A DNA stretch of 32,106 nt from Pseudomonadota bacterium. GTDB taxonomy: Bacteria; Pseudomonadota; Gammaproteobacteria; Pseudomonadales; Moraxellaceae. Position numbers and translations under genes: made by a program. The notes beneath the pieces were generated by a model. That model was not told where the DNA came from, searched no databases, and worked only from the letters and a program-made list of their open reading frames with translations. Below are positions 1-6,868 of this stretch, one piece after another. The stretch spans positions 1-32,106 of the forward strand of contig JAJXWR010000025.1 of NCBI GenBank assembly GCA_021781515.1, given 5' to 3'. Each line of letters starts with the position of its first letter. The first letter of the stretch is position 1.

Positions 1-1137
1 AGTCCTTTATGCCGGGCTGAACGTCTGGAAAAAATACTGGGAACACCGGCGAAAATTTTTTATAAATACGAAGGCGTATCGCCAGCGGGATCACATAAGC
101 CAAACTCTGCGGTCGCTCAGGCTTATCTGAACAAACTGGCCGGCACGGAGCGTCTGGTGACCGAGACCGGTGCCGGCCAATGGGGATCTTCTCTGGCTTT
201 TGCCGGGCAGATGTTTGATCTGCCGGTGCGTGTTTATATGGTCAAAGTATCCTATCACCAAAAACCTTATCGACGGCTGATGATGCAGACTTGGGGAGCG
301 GAAGTCATGGCCAGTCCCAGCGTGCATACGGAGACGGGCCGCAAGATTCTGGCGAGCGACGAGGATAATCCCGGCAGTCTGGCCATCGCCATCTCAGAAG
401 CCGTCGATGAGGTATTACATCGGCCAGGCAGTAAATACGCACTGGGCTCCGTACTGAACCATGTCTTGCTGCATCAGACCGTCATCGGCCTGGAAGCCAA
501 AAAACAGTTCGCCCTGCTCAATGAATATCCCGACATGATTTTTGCCCCGTGCGGCGGCGGCTGCAACTTTGCCGGGGTTACATTTCCGTTCCTGGCGGAT
601 GCCGCTGCCGGTGACGGTCGTGCCCAGAAAATCCGTCATATTGCCGTTGAACCCACGTCCTGCCCCACACTGACCCAAGGAGTATATGCCTATGACTACG
701 GCGATGCCTCTGGGTTTACTCCACTGATGAAAATGTACACCCTGGGACATGACTTTATGCCCCCGGGCATTCATGCCGGTGGCTTACGCTATCACGGTGA
801 TGCACCGCTGGTGTCACAACTACGCCATGAGGGGTTGATTGAAGCGATTGCTGTACCGCAGGTCGCCACTTTTGAAGCCGCCGTCAGTTTTGCGCGCACC
901 GAAGGCATCATTCCAGCCCCGGAATCGGCACATGCCATCCGTGCCTGCATTGATGAAGCGCTGCGCTGTAAAGCCAGTGGCGAACCCAAGACGCTGTTTT
1001 TCAATCTGTCCGGCCATGGCCATTTTGATATGGCCGCCTACGAACGTTATTTTGCCGATAAACTAGAAGATTTCAGCTACCCCGAAGAGGCTATCCGCCG
1101 CTCCATCGAGAACCTCCCGAAGGTCTCCAATACTTAA
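1..1137 (+). CDS. trpB: TrpB-like (TrpB2) PLP-dependent tryptophan synthase beta-type enzyme, 5' truncated by window edge
   Basis: The frame is open from base 1 to the TAA, giving 378 residues; the family is about 450 long, so some 70 N-terminal residues lie outside the window. It resembles the TrpB2 branch of tryptophan synthase beta chains, which condense indole with serine using pyridoxal phosphate. Visible motifs are [13 protein letters not shown], whose lysine would form the Schiff base with [13 protein letters not shown] with the catalytic glutamate, and the glycine-rich phosphate-binding loop [10 protein letters not shown]. No trpA or other trp gene is adjacent. In many genomes TrpB2 acts as a stand-alone salvage enzyme for indole or uses another substrate, so the physiological reaction is inferred. 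Its stop codon overlaps the stop of the convergent sdhE, with no room for a separate terminator between them. Confidence 0.9.
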   Translation, partial: SPLCRAERLEKILGTPAKIFYKYEGVSPAGSHKPNSAVAQAYLNKLAGTERLVTETGAGQWGSSLAFAGQMFDLPVRVYMVKVSYHQKPYRRLMMQTWGAEVMASPSVHTETGRKILASDEDNPGSLAIAISEAVDEVLHRPGSKYALGSVLNHVLLHQTVIGLEAKKQFALLNEYPDMIFAPCGGGCNFAGVTFPFLADAAAGDGRAQKIRHIAVEPTSCPTLTQGVYAYDYGDASGFTPLMKMYTLGHDFMPPGIHAGGLRYHGDAPLVSQLRHEGLIEAIAVPQVATFEAAVSFARTEGIIPAPESAHAIRACIDEALRCKASGEPKTLFFNLSGHGHFDMAAYERYFADKLEDFSYPEEAIRRSIENLPKVSNT

Positions 1138-1382
1138 CAGCGCCGACTATCAACCTGCTGTATCTGCCGCAACAGTAGCGCATACTGGGGCGGAGCCGGC
1201 AGGTTGTTTACCAGCCAATCCAGCAAATCCACATCTTCTTCTGCCAAAAACCGAGAAAAAATCTGCTGTTGTTCAGGACCGAGTGCAGAAAAATGCTGTT
1301 CAAAAAACGGCAGTATCAGCACATCCAGTTCTTTGAGACCGCGCCTGCACCGCCAGGCTAAGCGTCCGGGATGTAATTCCAT
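1134..1382 (-). CDS. sdhE: FAD assembly factor SdhE (succinate dehydrogenase flavinylation)
   Basis: This 82-residue protein matches the SdhE/YgfY family, which helps attach FAD covalently to the succinate dehydrogenase flavoprotein in the cytoplasm. The diagnostic RRGLKELD motif lies near the N-terminus (family RRGMxELD), followed by ILPFFEQHF and the acidic DVDLLDWL helix. The open frame runs much further upstream (151 codons), but the ATG at 1382 has a GGAG ribosome-binding site seven bases before it and gives the family length (E. coli 88). A possible promoter at 1411-1439 would start transcription just upstream of it. The gene is divergent from ygfZ, the same neighbourhood as in E. coli, and both proteins belong to flavin or Fe-S enzyme maturation. 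Its stop overlaps the convergent TrpB-like gene. Confidence 0.9.
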   Translation of the reverse strand: MELHPGRLAWRCRRGLKELDVLILPFFEQHFSALGPEQQQIFSRFLAEEDVDLLDWLVNNLPAPPQYALLLRQIQQVDSRRC

Positions 1383-1410
1383 GCATTCTCCACTTGCCAT
1401 CCGTCCAACT

Positions 1411-1439
1411 TTTATCTGAAAATGCCACCATAGCGGCAA
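1411..1439 (-). promoter_or_regulatory. Candidate sigma70 promoter for sdhE
   Basis: On the minus strand TTGCCG (1439-1434) and GATAAA (1416-1411) are separated by 17 bases. The implied transcript would begin near 1404, giving a leader of about 20 bases before the ATG at 1382. This placement disfavours the alternative ATG at 1400. It is a sequence match only. Confidence 0.4.
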
Positions 1440-1491
1440 TAACTGTCCGAACTGGCGAGCATAGCATAATCCAGAGGGAGACGACCTGATC

Positions 1492-2496
1492 ATGAACGAT
1501 ATTTTACCCTCCACCCTGCCGGCATCTGAAGCATCCACAGACACCGCCCCTTGGATCTGTAGTGCGGAGGGAATGGCTGTCTTCGACACAGCGCACTACT
1601 TCGCCAGCGGTCACCTATGGGGAGTACTGCAATTGCAAGGTACCGATGCGCTGCAGTTTCTCCAGGGGCAAAGCACCACGGACACCCGGCGTCTGAGCAC
1701 GGAACAAGGTTTGAGTGCAGCCACGTTGAACCTTAAAGGCCGGGTGCTGGAACTGTTTCGCCTCGTTGCGCTCAGTCCGGAGCAACTACTCCTGATCCTG
1801 CCCATGCCACTGATCCCTGCCTTTTGCCTGAGAATGCAACGCTACCTGATGTTCAGCAAAAGTCGTCTGGAAAACGTCACCACCGAGTGGATACTCACCA
1901 TTGAAGGGCATGCGCCGGATTCACATCCCCGCCATCACTGTACTGTCCATTCTGCACACCACCTGCAACTGCTGCTCAGTCCGCATCGCAGTTTGCACCT
2001 GAGCCGTCAGCCACTACAGGCCGCTGAAAACTGCCTGCCCGGCGAGTTCGCTGTTCTCAGTGAACTACGCGATGGCTTCTGTTACCTGACCCCGGCACTG
2101 TCCGGACTTTATCTGCCACAAATGCTGCATTTACAAGCCCTTGATGGTCTCAGTTTTGAAAAAGGCTGCTATACTGGGCAAGAAATCGTCGCCAGAACCT
2201 GGTTTCGCGGGCAGATTAAACAGGCGCTTCATGCCTACCAGGGGACACATTCTCAGCAGTGCCTGGCGGGAATGCCGCTATTTGTTCAACTAACCCACCA
2301 GGACCCCCTCTCTGTTCCCGCACCCCGACAAGCCGCTGGAGAAATACTCATGGCCGTCAGTACAGGCAGCAACTTCTGGGAACTGCTGGCGGTAGTTCGC
2401 TGGGAGACAAGGGACGAGCCGCATTATTTTGCGGAATCCAGCACGTATTTCTCGGCGAAAGCCCTGCCATATGCTATACCTTTGAGAGCGCATTAA
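1492..2496 (+). CDS. ygfZ: tRNA-modifying / Fe-S repair protein YgfZ (folate-binding, GcvT-like)
   Basis: This 334-residue protein carries the YgfZ signature KGCYTGQE at residues 224-231, including the conserved cysteine. It has the GcvT-like fold, visible as GVLQLQGTDALQFLQGQSTTD near residue 44 and LNLKGRVLELFRLV near residue 80. YgfZ is a folate-dependent factor that supports synthesis or repair of certain Fe-S enzymes such as MiaB. The length is close to the E. coli protein (326). An AGGGAG sequence 11 bases before the ATG may be the ribosome-binding site. It is divergent from sdhE and followed after 24 bases by the HDOD gene, suggesting cotranscription. The middle section (residues 130-185) looks lineage-specific. 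Confidence 0.9.
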   Translation: MNDILPSTLPASEASTDTAPWICSAEGMAVFDTAHYFASGHLWGVLQLQGTDALQFLQGQSTTDTRRLSTEQGLSAATLNLKGRVLELFRLVALSPEQLLLILPMPLIPAFCLRMQRYLMFSKSRLENVTTEWILTIEGHAPDSHPRHHCTVHSAHHLQLLLSPHRSLHLSRQPLQAAENCLPGEFAVLSELRDGFCYLTPALSGLYLPQMLHLQALDGLSFEKGCYTGQEIVARTWFRGQIKQALHAYQGTHSQQCLAGMPLFVQLTHQDPLSVPAPRQAAGEILMAVSTGSNFWELLAVVRWETRDEPHYFAESSTYFSAKALPYAIPLRAH

Positions 2497-2520
2497 AGTT
2501 TTTCACAGGTTACTATCACT

Positions 2521-3360
2521 ATGTCCCTATCTGCCGTTGAAAAAGAAATTTCCGATGAAATTCAACATCTTATAGCAAACGATCGTTTGGTTCTTCCCAC
2601 TTTACCAGAGATCGCCCTCAAGGCACGTGATGTTGCTCAGGATCCCGATGTCACTGCCTTGCAACTATCGAAAGTGGTGGAAAATGATCCCGCTTTGTCG
2701 GTTCGCCTGGTTCGCGTAGCGAACAGCCCGATGTTGCGCGGCCAACGCAAAATTGATGATTTGCACCAGGCAATTGCCCGCATGGGAATTGTATATGCCT
2801 GTAACCTGATCAGTGCCTTGGCCATGCGGCAAATGTTTCAGGCAACCACCTCCACTGTCGATCAACTGATGCGCAATGTCTGGAACCATAGCACCCAGGT
2901 CGCCGCCACTGCCACCATTTTATGCAAGCACTACACCCGCCTGAAACCTGATCAGGCGACGTTGGCCGGGCTGGTGCATCAAATTGGCATTCTGCCACTG
3001 CTCAGTTTTGCAGAAATGCGCCCGGAACTGTTGCGTAACAGTTTCACACTGACAGCGACAATTGAACATTTACATCCACAGATCGGTGAAATGATCCTGC
3101 GTCTATGGGAATTTCCTCCAGAACTGATCGCCGTACCCCAAGAACATTCCCAGCTGGATCGAGTTGTCCCTCAAGCCGATTATGTGGATCTGGTCATGAT
3201 AGCCAATCTTGAAAGCCTGTACGGTACAGAACACCCACTGGCACAAGTAGACTGGCATGACGTCAGTGCCTTTAAGCGCCTAGGGCTTGAACCCGATGAA
3301 TTAACCAGCAACAAAGAACTGATTGAGGAAAAAACCTCTGCTGTCAACGCATTGAACTAA
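2521..3360 (+). CDS. HDOD domain protein
   Basis: The 279-residue protein is mostly one HDOD domain. Near residue 25 it has the entry motif LPTLPEIALKARDVAQDP, then VVENDPALSVRLVRVANSP and an AIARMGI helix. Where a true HD phosphohydrolase has His-Asp, this sequence reads VHQIG (residues 152-156), so the metal-binding pair is broken, as is usual in HDOD proteins. These proteins are thought to be scaffolds in signalling, often linked to cyclic-di-GMP, chemotaxis or motility; no enzymatic role is claimed. It stands alone, without a fused GGDEF, EAL or receiver domain. It probably shares a transcript with ygfZ. No strong ribosome-binding site precedes the ATG. Its partners cannot be read from the sequence. 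Confidence 0.85.
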   Translation: MSLSAVEKEISDEIQHLIANDRLVLPTLPEIALKARDVAQDPDVTALQLSKVVENDPALSVRLVRVANSPMLRGQRKIDDLHQAIARMGIVYACNLISALAMRQMFQATTSTVDQLMRNVWNHSTQVAATATILCKHYTRLKPDQATLAGLVHQIGILPLLSFAEMRPELLRNSFTLTATIEHLHPQIGEMILRLWEFPPELIAVPQEHSQLDRVVPQADYVDLVMIANLESLYGTEHPLAQVDWHDVSAFKRLGLEPDELTSNKELIEEKTSAVNALN

Positions 3361-3438
3361 ACTCATGCCCGTGGCTCTGCTTAATACCGGCACAGAGAGA
3401 CTCGCCGGAATTGTTACTTCTTGTCTTCTGTGCGCTGG

Positions 3439-3588
3439 ATGTCAGAATGGGCCTTGACGTTTTTTCAAACCTATATAAACAAGGTTTTCGGTTCAGTAAT
3501 GCTTCTGACAATCTTCCTAGCTTTAGCCATGGGGATTGTCAGAAAAAACCTGGAAAAACCCATCAAAATGATTAATTCTGTTCAGTAG
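3439..3588 (+). CDS. Probable small single-pass membrane protein (49 residues), unassigned
   Basis: An ATG frame of 49 codons begins MSEWALTFFQTYINKV. A strongly hydrophobic stretch at about residues 16-34 (VFGSVMLLTIFLALAMGIV) follows, then the basic, polar tail RKNLEKPIKMINSVQ. By the positive-inside rule the tail would face the cytoplasm. A clean stem-loop terminator starts eight bases after the TAG, which supports a transcript ending here. No family is recognised. The ribosome-binding site is poor, and a GTG three codons upstream is an alternative start. It lies 78 bases after the HDOD gene and may share its transcript. Against it: short open frames arise by chance, and a 9-bp inverted repeat (3505-3513 with 3534-3542) lies inside it. 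Confidence 0.45.
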   Translation: MSEWALTFFQTYINKVFGSVMLLTIFLALAMGIVRKNLEKPIKMINSVQ

Positions 3589-3595
3589 TCTTTCA

Positions 3596-3630
3596 CCGCC
3601 TCGCTCTGCCCTCTGCGAGGCGGCTTTCCT
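3596..3630 (+). terminator. Rho-independent terminator
   Basis: There is a perfect 9-bp GC-rich stem, CCGCCTCGC (3596-3604) pairing with GCGAGGCGG (3615-3623), with a 10-base loop. It is followed by the pyrimidine-rich CTTTCCTTCC. It would end the plus-strand transcript carrying the 49-residue ORF and possibly ygfZ and the HDOD gene. The T-tract is interrupted. Confidence 0.7.
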
Positions 3631-3636
3631 TCCAGT

Positions 3637-3907
3637 CTACGAAAACATCTCGGAATGAGTTCCGCTGCGCACGAAAACAACCAACCCACTCATACCCAAG
3701 TCGTCAACCATATAGATCAGGAGAAATTCGCCACCGATGCACTCGCAATAGCCTGCCCAGTCACCCGACAGCGGCCCCTCGTTGTCGATCAGCAAAATGA
3801 TGGCCTCTTTTCAGGCGGTTCATGTCGTACCGACCGTAGTGGGACAATCGCCATTCCTCGATGAAGTCCTTGGTGTAGTCGGATGCGCAAAGCAGGTTCT
3901 CACCCAT
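3637..3907 (-). pseudogene. Decayed YafQ-family toxin gene (frameshift and internal deletions)
   Basis: Read on the minus strand from an ATG directly after the antitoxin stop, the protein has YTKDFIEEW and GRYDMNRLK. It then shifts frame at a run of four A (plus 3806-3809) and continues as EAIILLIDNEGPL, SGDWAGYCEC, GGEFLLIYMVDD and the family-typical ending RSGTHSEMF. This order matches YafQ/RelE-type ribosome-dependent mRNA interferases, and the final His and Phe of the active site are present. Two losses are apparent: about ten residues between NEGPL and SGDW, where relatives carry a segment with a catalytic histidine, and the histidine expected after CEC. With the frameshift these make a functional toxin very unlikely. 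The assignment rests on recalled motifs. Confidence 0.65.
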
Positions 3908-4027
3908 TTACTGGCAACTGGCTTCTTCAACGTCATTCAGCAGCGCATCAGCGGTTGCGAAGCGAGCACGACGGCTCTTAATGATCTCGTCCACGCAAAC
4001 GTGAACAATAGTGATGGTAGCAGCCAT
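3908..4027 (-). pseudogene. Internally deleted DinJ/RelB-type antitoxin gene
   Basis: This 39-codon frame begins MAATITIVHVCVDE, like the DNA-binding beta strand of DinJ/RelB antitoxins. It then jumps straight to EIIKSRRARFATADALLNDVEEA, which resembles the C-terminal toxin-binding part. The central ribbon-helix-helix helices, about 45 residues in relatives, are missing. The TAA is immediately followed by the toxin ATG, the close coupling expected of a toxin-antitoxin pair. A GAGG sequence lies nine bases before the start codon. It could still be translated as a mini-protein, but it should not bind DNA as a normal antitoxin would. Confidence 0.6.
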
Positions 4028-4129
4028 GACGCCCTCTGTGCGTTAAACAGACATACTACACACTATTAACAACCGGTGCTAGACATAGGTACCGGGCCCT
4101 CAGAGGTAGGCGTGTGTGAACGGAGAGAT

Positions 4130-4594
4130 GTATCGTTGGGCAGGGTTCTGCAATCGATGTACTTTGCGGTATTCGTACGGTCGTATTCACGGCTGAGGTA
4201 TGTGGTGGCCAGTTTGCAACCAGTAGATACGAGTGCCTTCATGCTACATGACGCCGCATTCCGCTACTACGGTGGCTGTCCACTGAACTGCGTTGAGAAT
4301 CAGACGAAGTGGGTGGTAATCCGGGAAGAATTCCGCAATCTGACACTCAATGATCGTTTTGCCGAATACGCTACCCGCACAGGTTTTGCCATTCGTGTCT
4401 GTGAAGGCGACGATCCGGAAAGCAAGGGAAAAGTTAAAGCCTGGGTCAAGTACGTCAAACATGCCGGTTTTTATGGCGAAACCTGCCGCTCGGTGCCAGA
4501 CATGGACGCTTATCTGGCCTCCTGGCTGGAAGATGCGGCCAACAACCAGCGCCTGCATAGCGTCACGGGAGAATCACCTCGGAACCGTTTTTAA
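4130..4594 (+). pseudogene. IS21-family transposase (IstA) fragment
   Basis: The frame contains FAVFVRSYSRLRY, then AFRYYGG, NQTKWVV, DRFAEYATRTGFAIRVC and PESKGKVKAWVKYVK. This order is seen in the integrase catalytic core of IS21-type IstA proteins. The glutamate in PESKGK corresponds to the last residue of the DDE triad. The position usually held by the second aspartate (as in YDNxK or YDQTK) reads CVENQTK, and the N-terminal helix-turn-helix and first aspartate region are absent. About 145 of the usual 400-500 residues remain, and no istB partner is present. The left boundary is approximate. The fragment is an inactive remnant next to the broken toxin-antitoxin genes, marking this stretch as a former insertion site. 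Confidence 0.7.
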
Positions 4595-4784
4595 CGGGAT
4601 GCGGTCATGACCTTGCGGGGCGATCAATCTACGACTGTGCAATCGAACCACCGGCCTGATCTCATGGGAAGACAGCCACGCTTCCCCTCTGCCTCAGACT
4701 ACCTGCGCATGAGCAAACATTCAGTGAAGCCACCCGCTGCGGCATGATTGCATCGGGTGGCTTATTATCTTTTGCGGAGCACCC
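4595..4784. other. Non-coding stretch with two hairpins
   Basis: No recognisable gene lies between the transposase remnant and the dgt upstream region. Two stem-loops are visible: GGGAAG (4666-4671) pairs with CTTCCC (4681-4686), and a 10-bp terminator stem lies downstream. Together they could be the 3' part of a small RNA or simply the leftover end of the mobile element. Confidence 0.4.
4727..4773 (+). terminator. Rho-independent terminator
   Basis: A perfect 10-bp stem, AAGCCACCCG (4727-4736) with CGGGTGGCTT (4754-4763), encloses a 17-base loop and is followed by ATTATCTTTT. No intact gene lies directly upstream, so what it terminates is unclear. It would insulate dgt from transcription across the island. 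Confidence 0.65.
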
Positions 4785-4910
4785 ATGAATTATTCTCTAC
4801 ATAGACCTCATATCAGCAAAAATCGCATCGTCCTGATGGACGTTTCTCGAAACCCATCCGCCGAAATCATCAAATCATCCTCGTTACCCGGTGCGGCAGG
4901 TACAACTCAC

Positions 4911-4939
4911 TTGTCTTATGTACGCCAGTTCATTATAAT
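4911..4939 (+). promoter_or_regulatory. Sigma70 promoter for dgt
   Basis: TTGTCT (4911-4916) and a consensus TATAAT (4934-4939) are separated by exactly 17 bases. Transcription would start near 4946, leaving a leader of about 54 bases before the dgt ATG. This is the best-matching promoter in the window. Confidence 0.75.
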
Positions 4940-4999
4940 CGAGCTGTGGTTTTCTCATTGAAAACAAGTCGCCGACCGTGTTTCCTCAGGGTGTAGCCG

Positions 5000-6331
5000 A
5001 TGAACATGATGAACTGGCGCCAACTGCTAAGCGCACAGCGCTTCGGTTCCCGGACCCGACAGACTGAACAGGCTCGGAGTCCGTTCCACAAAGACCATGA
5101 TCGTATTGTATTCAGCGCCTCTTTTCGACGGTTAAACCGCAAAACCCAGGTACATCCGCTGGCTCGCAATGATCAGGTACACACCCGGCTGACTCACAGC
5201 CTGGAGGTTGCCTGCGTAGGTCGCACTTTAGGTCAGTTGTGTGGAGAATTACTCGCCGATGCCCTGCCTCCGGAGATCAGTACTGCCGACGTCGGTGCAA
5301 TCATTCAGTCGGCGTGTCTGGCACATGATATCGGCAACCCACCCTTTGGGCATGCTGGCGAATATGCAATCCGCGACTGGTTCCTGCAACCGGCGCAAGG
5401 GGCCTTGCTGGCGCAGCTGAGCCTGGCCCAAGCCCACGATCTGTGTAATTTTGAAGGCAACGCCCAGGGACTGCGCATTCTGACCCAAACAGAACACCAT
5501 CCTTTTCAGGGAGGAATGCGCCTGACCTTTGCCACCTTGGGCGCTTATCTCAAATACCCCTGGACGGGAAATGTCGAACATCTGAGTACCAAAATGCCAA
5601 AATTTGGCTGCTATCTGGCAGAGGCGACTGTGCTTGAAGAAATTGCCAGTGCCCTGGGGTTGCTCCCCGCAGGGTCTTTACGCTGGTGCCGTCACCCACT
5701 GGCCTATTTAATGGAAGCCGCTGATGATATCTGTTATGCGTTAATTGATCTGGAAGATGGCCTGGAAATGGACATTCTGCCCTATGAAGCCATTGAACCG
5801 GTGCTGCTGGAATTCTTGCGTGACGCTGAGATACCCTACGAACTGCAACTGAGCGCCAGTACCCCGGCGCACAAGATTGCCGCCTTACGCGGAGCCGCTT
5901 TCAACGTACTGGTCCAGGCCGTGGCCCATACATTTATCGCTCATCAGCAAGCTTTGTTAAACGGTGAATTTTCCGGTTCTTTGCTGGATCATTGCCCGGC
6001 GCACCTGACCCATGGCATCAATGCGGCAAAAACCTTGGCCCGTCAGCGAATTTTCAACAATCCGCGTAAAGCGCAGATTGAGTTGGGTGCCTACAGTACC
6101 TTGGGCATTTTACTGGAACAGTTTATTGCTGCCAGTCTTGCTACCCTGGAAAACCGGGAACTCAGTTTCCGGCATCGGCGTTTGCAAGATCTGCTGGAAA
6201 CCCAGGTCAGCCAACCCGCTGATTGCGCCTACGCCTGCTGCCTGCGTGCCATTGATTTTATTGCCAGCCTTTCTGACCACCATGCCACAGAACTGGCACA
6301 AAGTTTCTCGGGACGCATTGTCGGTGACTAA
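5000..6331 (+). CDS. dgt: dGTP triphosphohydrolase-like protein (HD superfamily dNTPase)
   Basis: This 443-residue protein belongs to the Dgt/dNTPase family, which splits dNTPs into deoxynucleoside and triphosphate and so tunes nucleotide pools. The N-terminal segment RSPFHKDHDRIVFSASFRRL is typical, followed by HTRLTHSLEV (first metal histidine, H66). The HD pair sits in AHDIGNPPFGHAGE (HD at 109-110) and a later aspartate in AADDICYALIDLEDG. The length fits the type-2 dNTPase subfamily (around 440). An AGGGTG sequence lies before the ATG; ATGs three and four codons in are possible alternatives. A near-consensus promoter precedes it. The nucleotide preference cannot be read from the sequence, so the dGTP label comes from the family name. 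Confidence 0.9.
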   Translation: MNMMNWRQLLSAQRFGSRTRQTEQARSPFHKDHDRIVFSASFRRLNRKTQVHPLARNDQVHTRLTHSLEVACVGRTLGQLCGELLADALPPEISTADVGAIIQSACLAHDIGNPPFGHAGEYAIRDWFLQPAQGALLAQLSLAQAHDLCNFEGNAQGLRILTQTEHHPFQGGMRLTFATLGAYLKYPWTGNVEHLSTKMPKFGCYLAEATVLEEIASALGLLPAGSLRWCRHPLAYLMEAADDICYALIDLEDGLEMDILPYEAIEPVLLEFLRDAEIPYELQLSASTPAHKIAALRGAAFNVLVQAVAHTFIAHQQALLNGEFSGSLLDHCPAHLTHGINAAKTLARQRIFNNPRKAQIELGAYSTLGILLEQFIAASLATLENRELSFRHRRLQDLLETQVSQPADCAYACCLRAIDFIASLSDHHATELAQSFSGRIVGD

Positions 6332-6431
6332 GTTCATTTTGCAGCGATCTGCACCCGCACAGTGTCGACTGCCAGAGAATTCGCTCATTGGTGGTTTACT
6401 GATGCAGTGAATTACAGAAAAATCCCGGAAA

Positions 6432-6443
6432 AACTGCTATGAT
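6432..6443 (+). promoter_or_regulatory. Extended -10 promoter for the response regulator
   Basis: The bases TGC directly before TATGAT (6438-6443) form an extended -10 element, and no good -35 box is visible. Transcription would begin about 20 bases before the ATG, whose ribosome-binding site AAGGAG is strong. The rest of the 139-base gap after dgt shows no gene. Confidence 0.5.
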
Positions 6444-6470
6444 TGGTAGCGTATTGATAAGGAGTCCACT

Positions 6471-6830
6471 ATGGCCCGTATTCTGATCGTTGAAGATTCC
6501 CCAACCGAACAAACTGCCTTACAACTGCTGTTATCCCAGCATGGACATGAGATCTGGGTCGCCAGTGATGGCAAAGAGGCGATAGAACTGGCCAAAACCC
6601 ATCTGCCTGACCTGATTTTCATGGATGTGGTCATGCCCGGACTAAACGGGTATCAAGCAACCCGCGAGTTGAAAAAAACGCCGACCACGGCTGAAATTCC
6701 TGTGGTCATGATTACCAGCAAAACCCAGGACAGCGACAAATATTGGGGAATCCGTCAAGGGGCTAAAGCCTACCTGTGCAAACCCGTTGCCGAAAAAGAC
6801 ATCTTGGATACAGTAGCCGCTTTAACCTGA
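6471..6830 (+). CDS. pilH: PilH-like single-domain response regulator
   Basis: The 119-residue protein is a stand-alone CheY-type receiver domain. It has the acidic pair E8-D9, the phospho-acceptor D52 in FMDVVMPGLNGYQATREL, T82 and K104 in LCKPV. Its closest resemblance is to PilH of the Pil-Chp system, which begins MARILIVDDSPTE and shares the MPGLNGFQATR and WGxRQGA stretches. PilH tunes twitching motility through the PilT retraction motor and the Chp kinase. No pilG, pilI, pilJ or chpA is adjacent here, but the pilMNOPQ operon is nearby on the other strand. The start has a strong AAGGAG site. A different CheY-like role cannot be excluded without the rest of the Chp genes. Confidence 0.8.
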   Translation: MARILIVEDSPTEQTALQLLLSQHGHEIWVASDGKEAIELAKTHLPDLIFMDVVMPGLNGYQATRELKKTPTTAEIPVVMITSKTQDSDKYWGIRQGAKAYLCKPVAEKDILDTVAALT

Positions 6831-6835
6831 ATCGC

Positions 6836-6868
6836 AACTACAGACGTGCTTAAGGTACGTCTGTAGTT
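6836..6868. terminator. Bidirectional hairpin between convergent genes
   Basis: A perfect 12-bp inverted repeat, AACTACAGACGT (6836-6847) with ACGTCTGTAGTT (6857-6868), lies between the pilH-like gene and the SPOR gene. The stop codon of the SPOR gene is in its loop. No long U-tract follows on either side, so it is probably a weak or protein-assisted terminator, or a 3'-end stabiliser. Confidence 0.55.

Noticed and set aside
3451-3480. TTGACG followed by TATATAA as a promoter
   Set aside because: The spacing is only about 12-14 bases, too short for a sigma70 promoter, and it falls inside the proposed small ORF.
4637-4660. Minus-strand GGTTCGATTG resembling a tRNA T-loop
   Set aside because: The flanking bases do not form the T-stem, and no acceptor, anticodon or D arm can be drawn around it.
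4785-4961. 58-codon plus-strand frame with a GGAG site before dgt
   Set aside because: No hydrophobic or family-like features. It overlaps the strong dgt promoter, which explains the region better.
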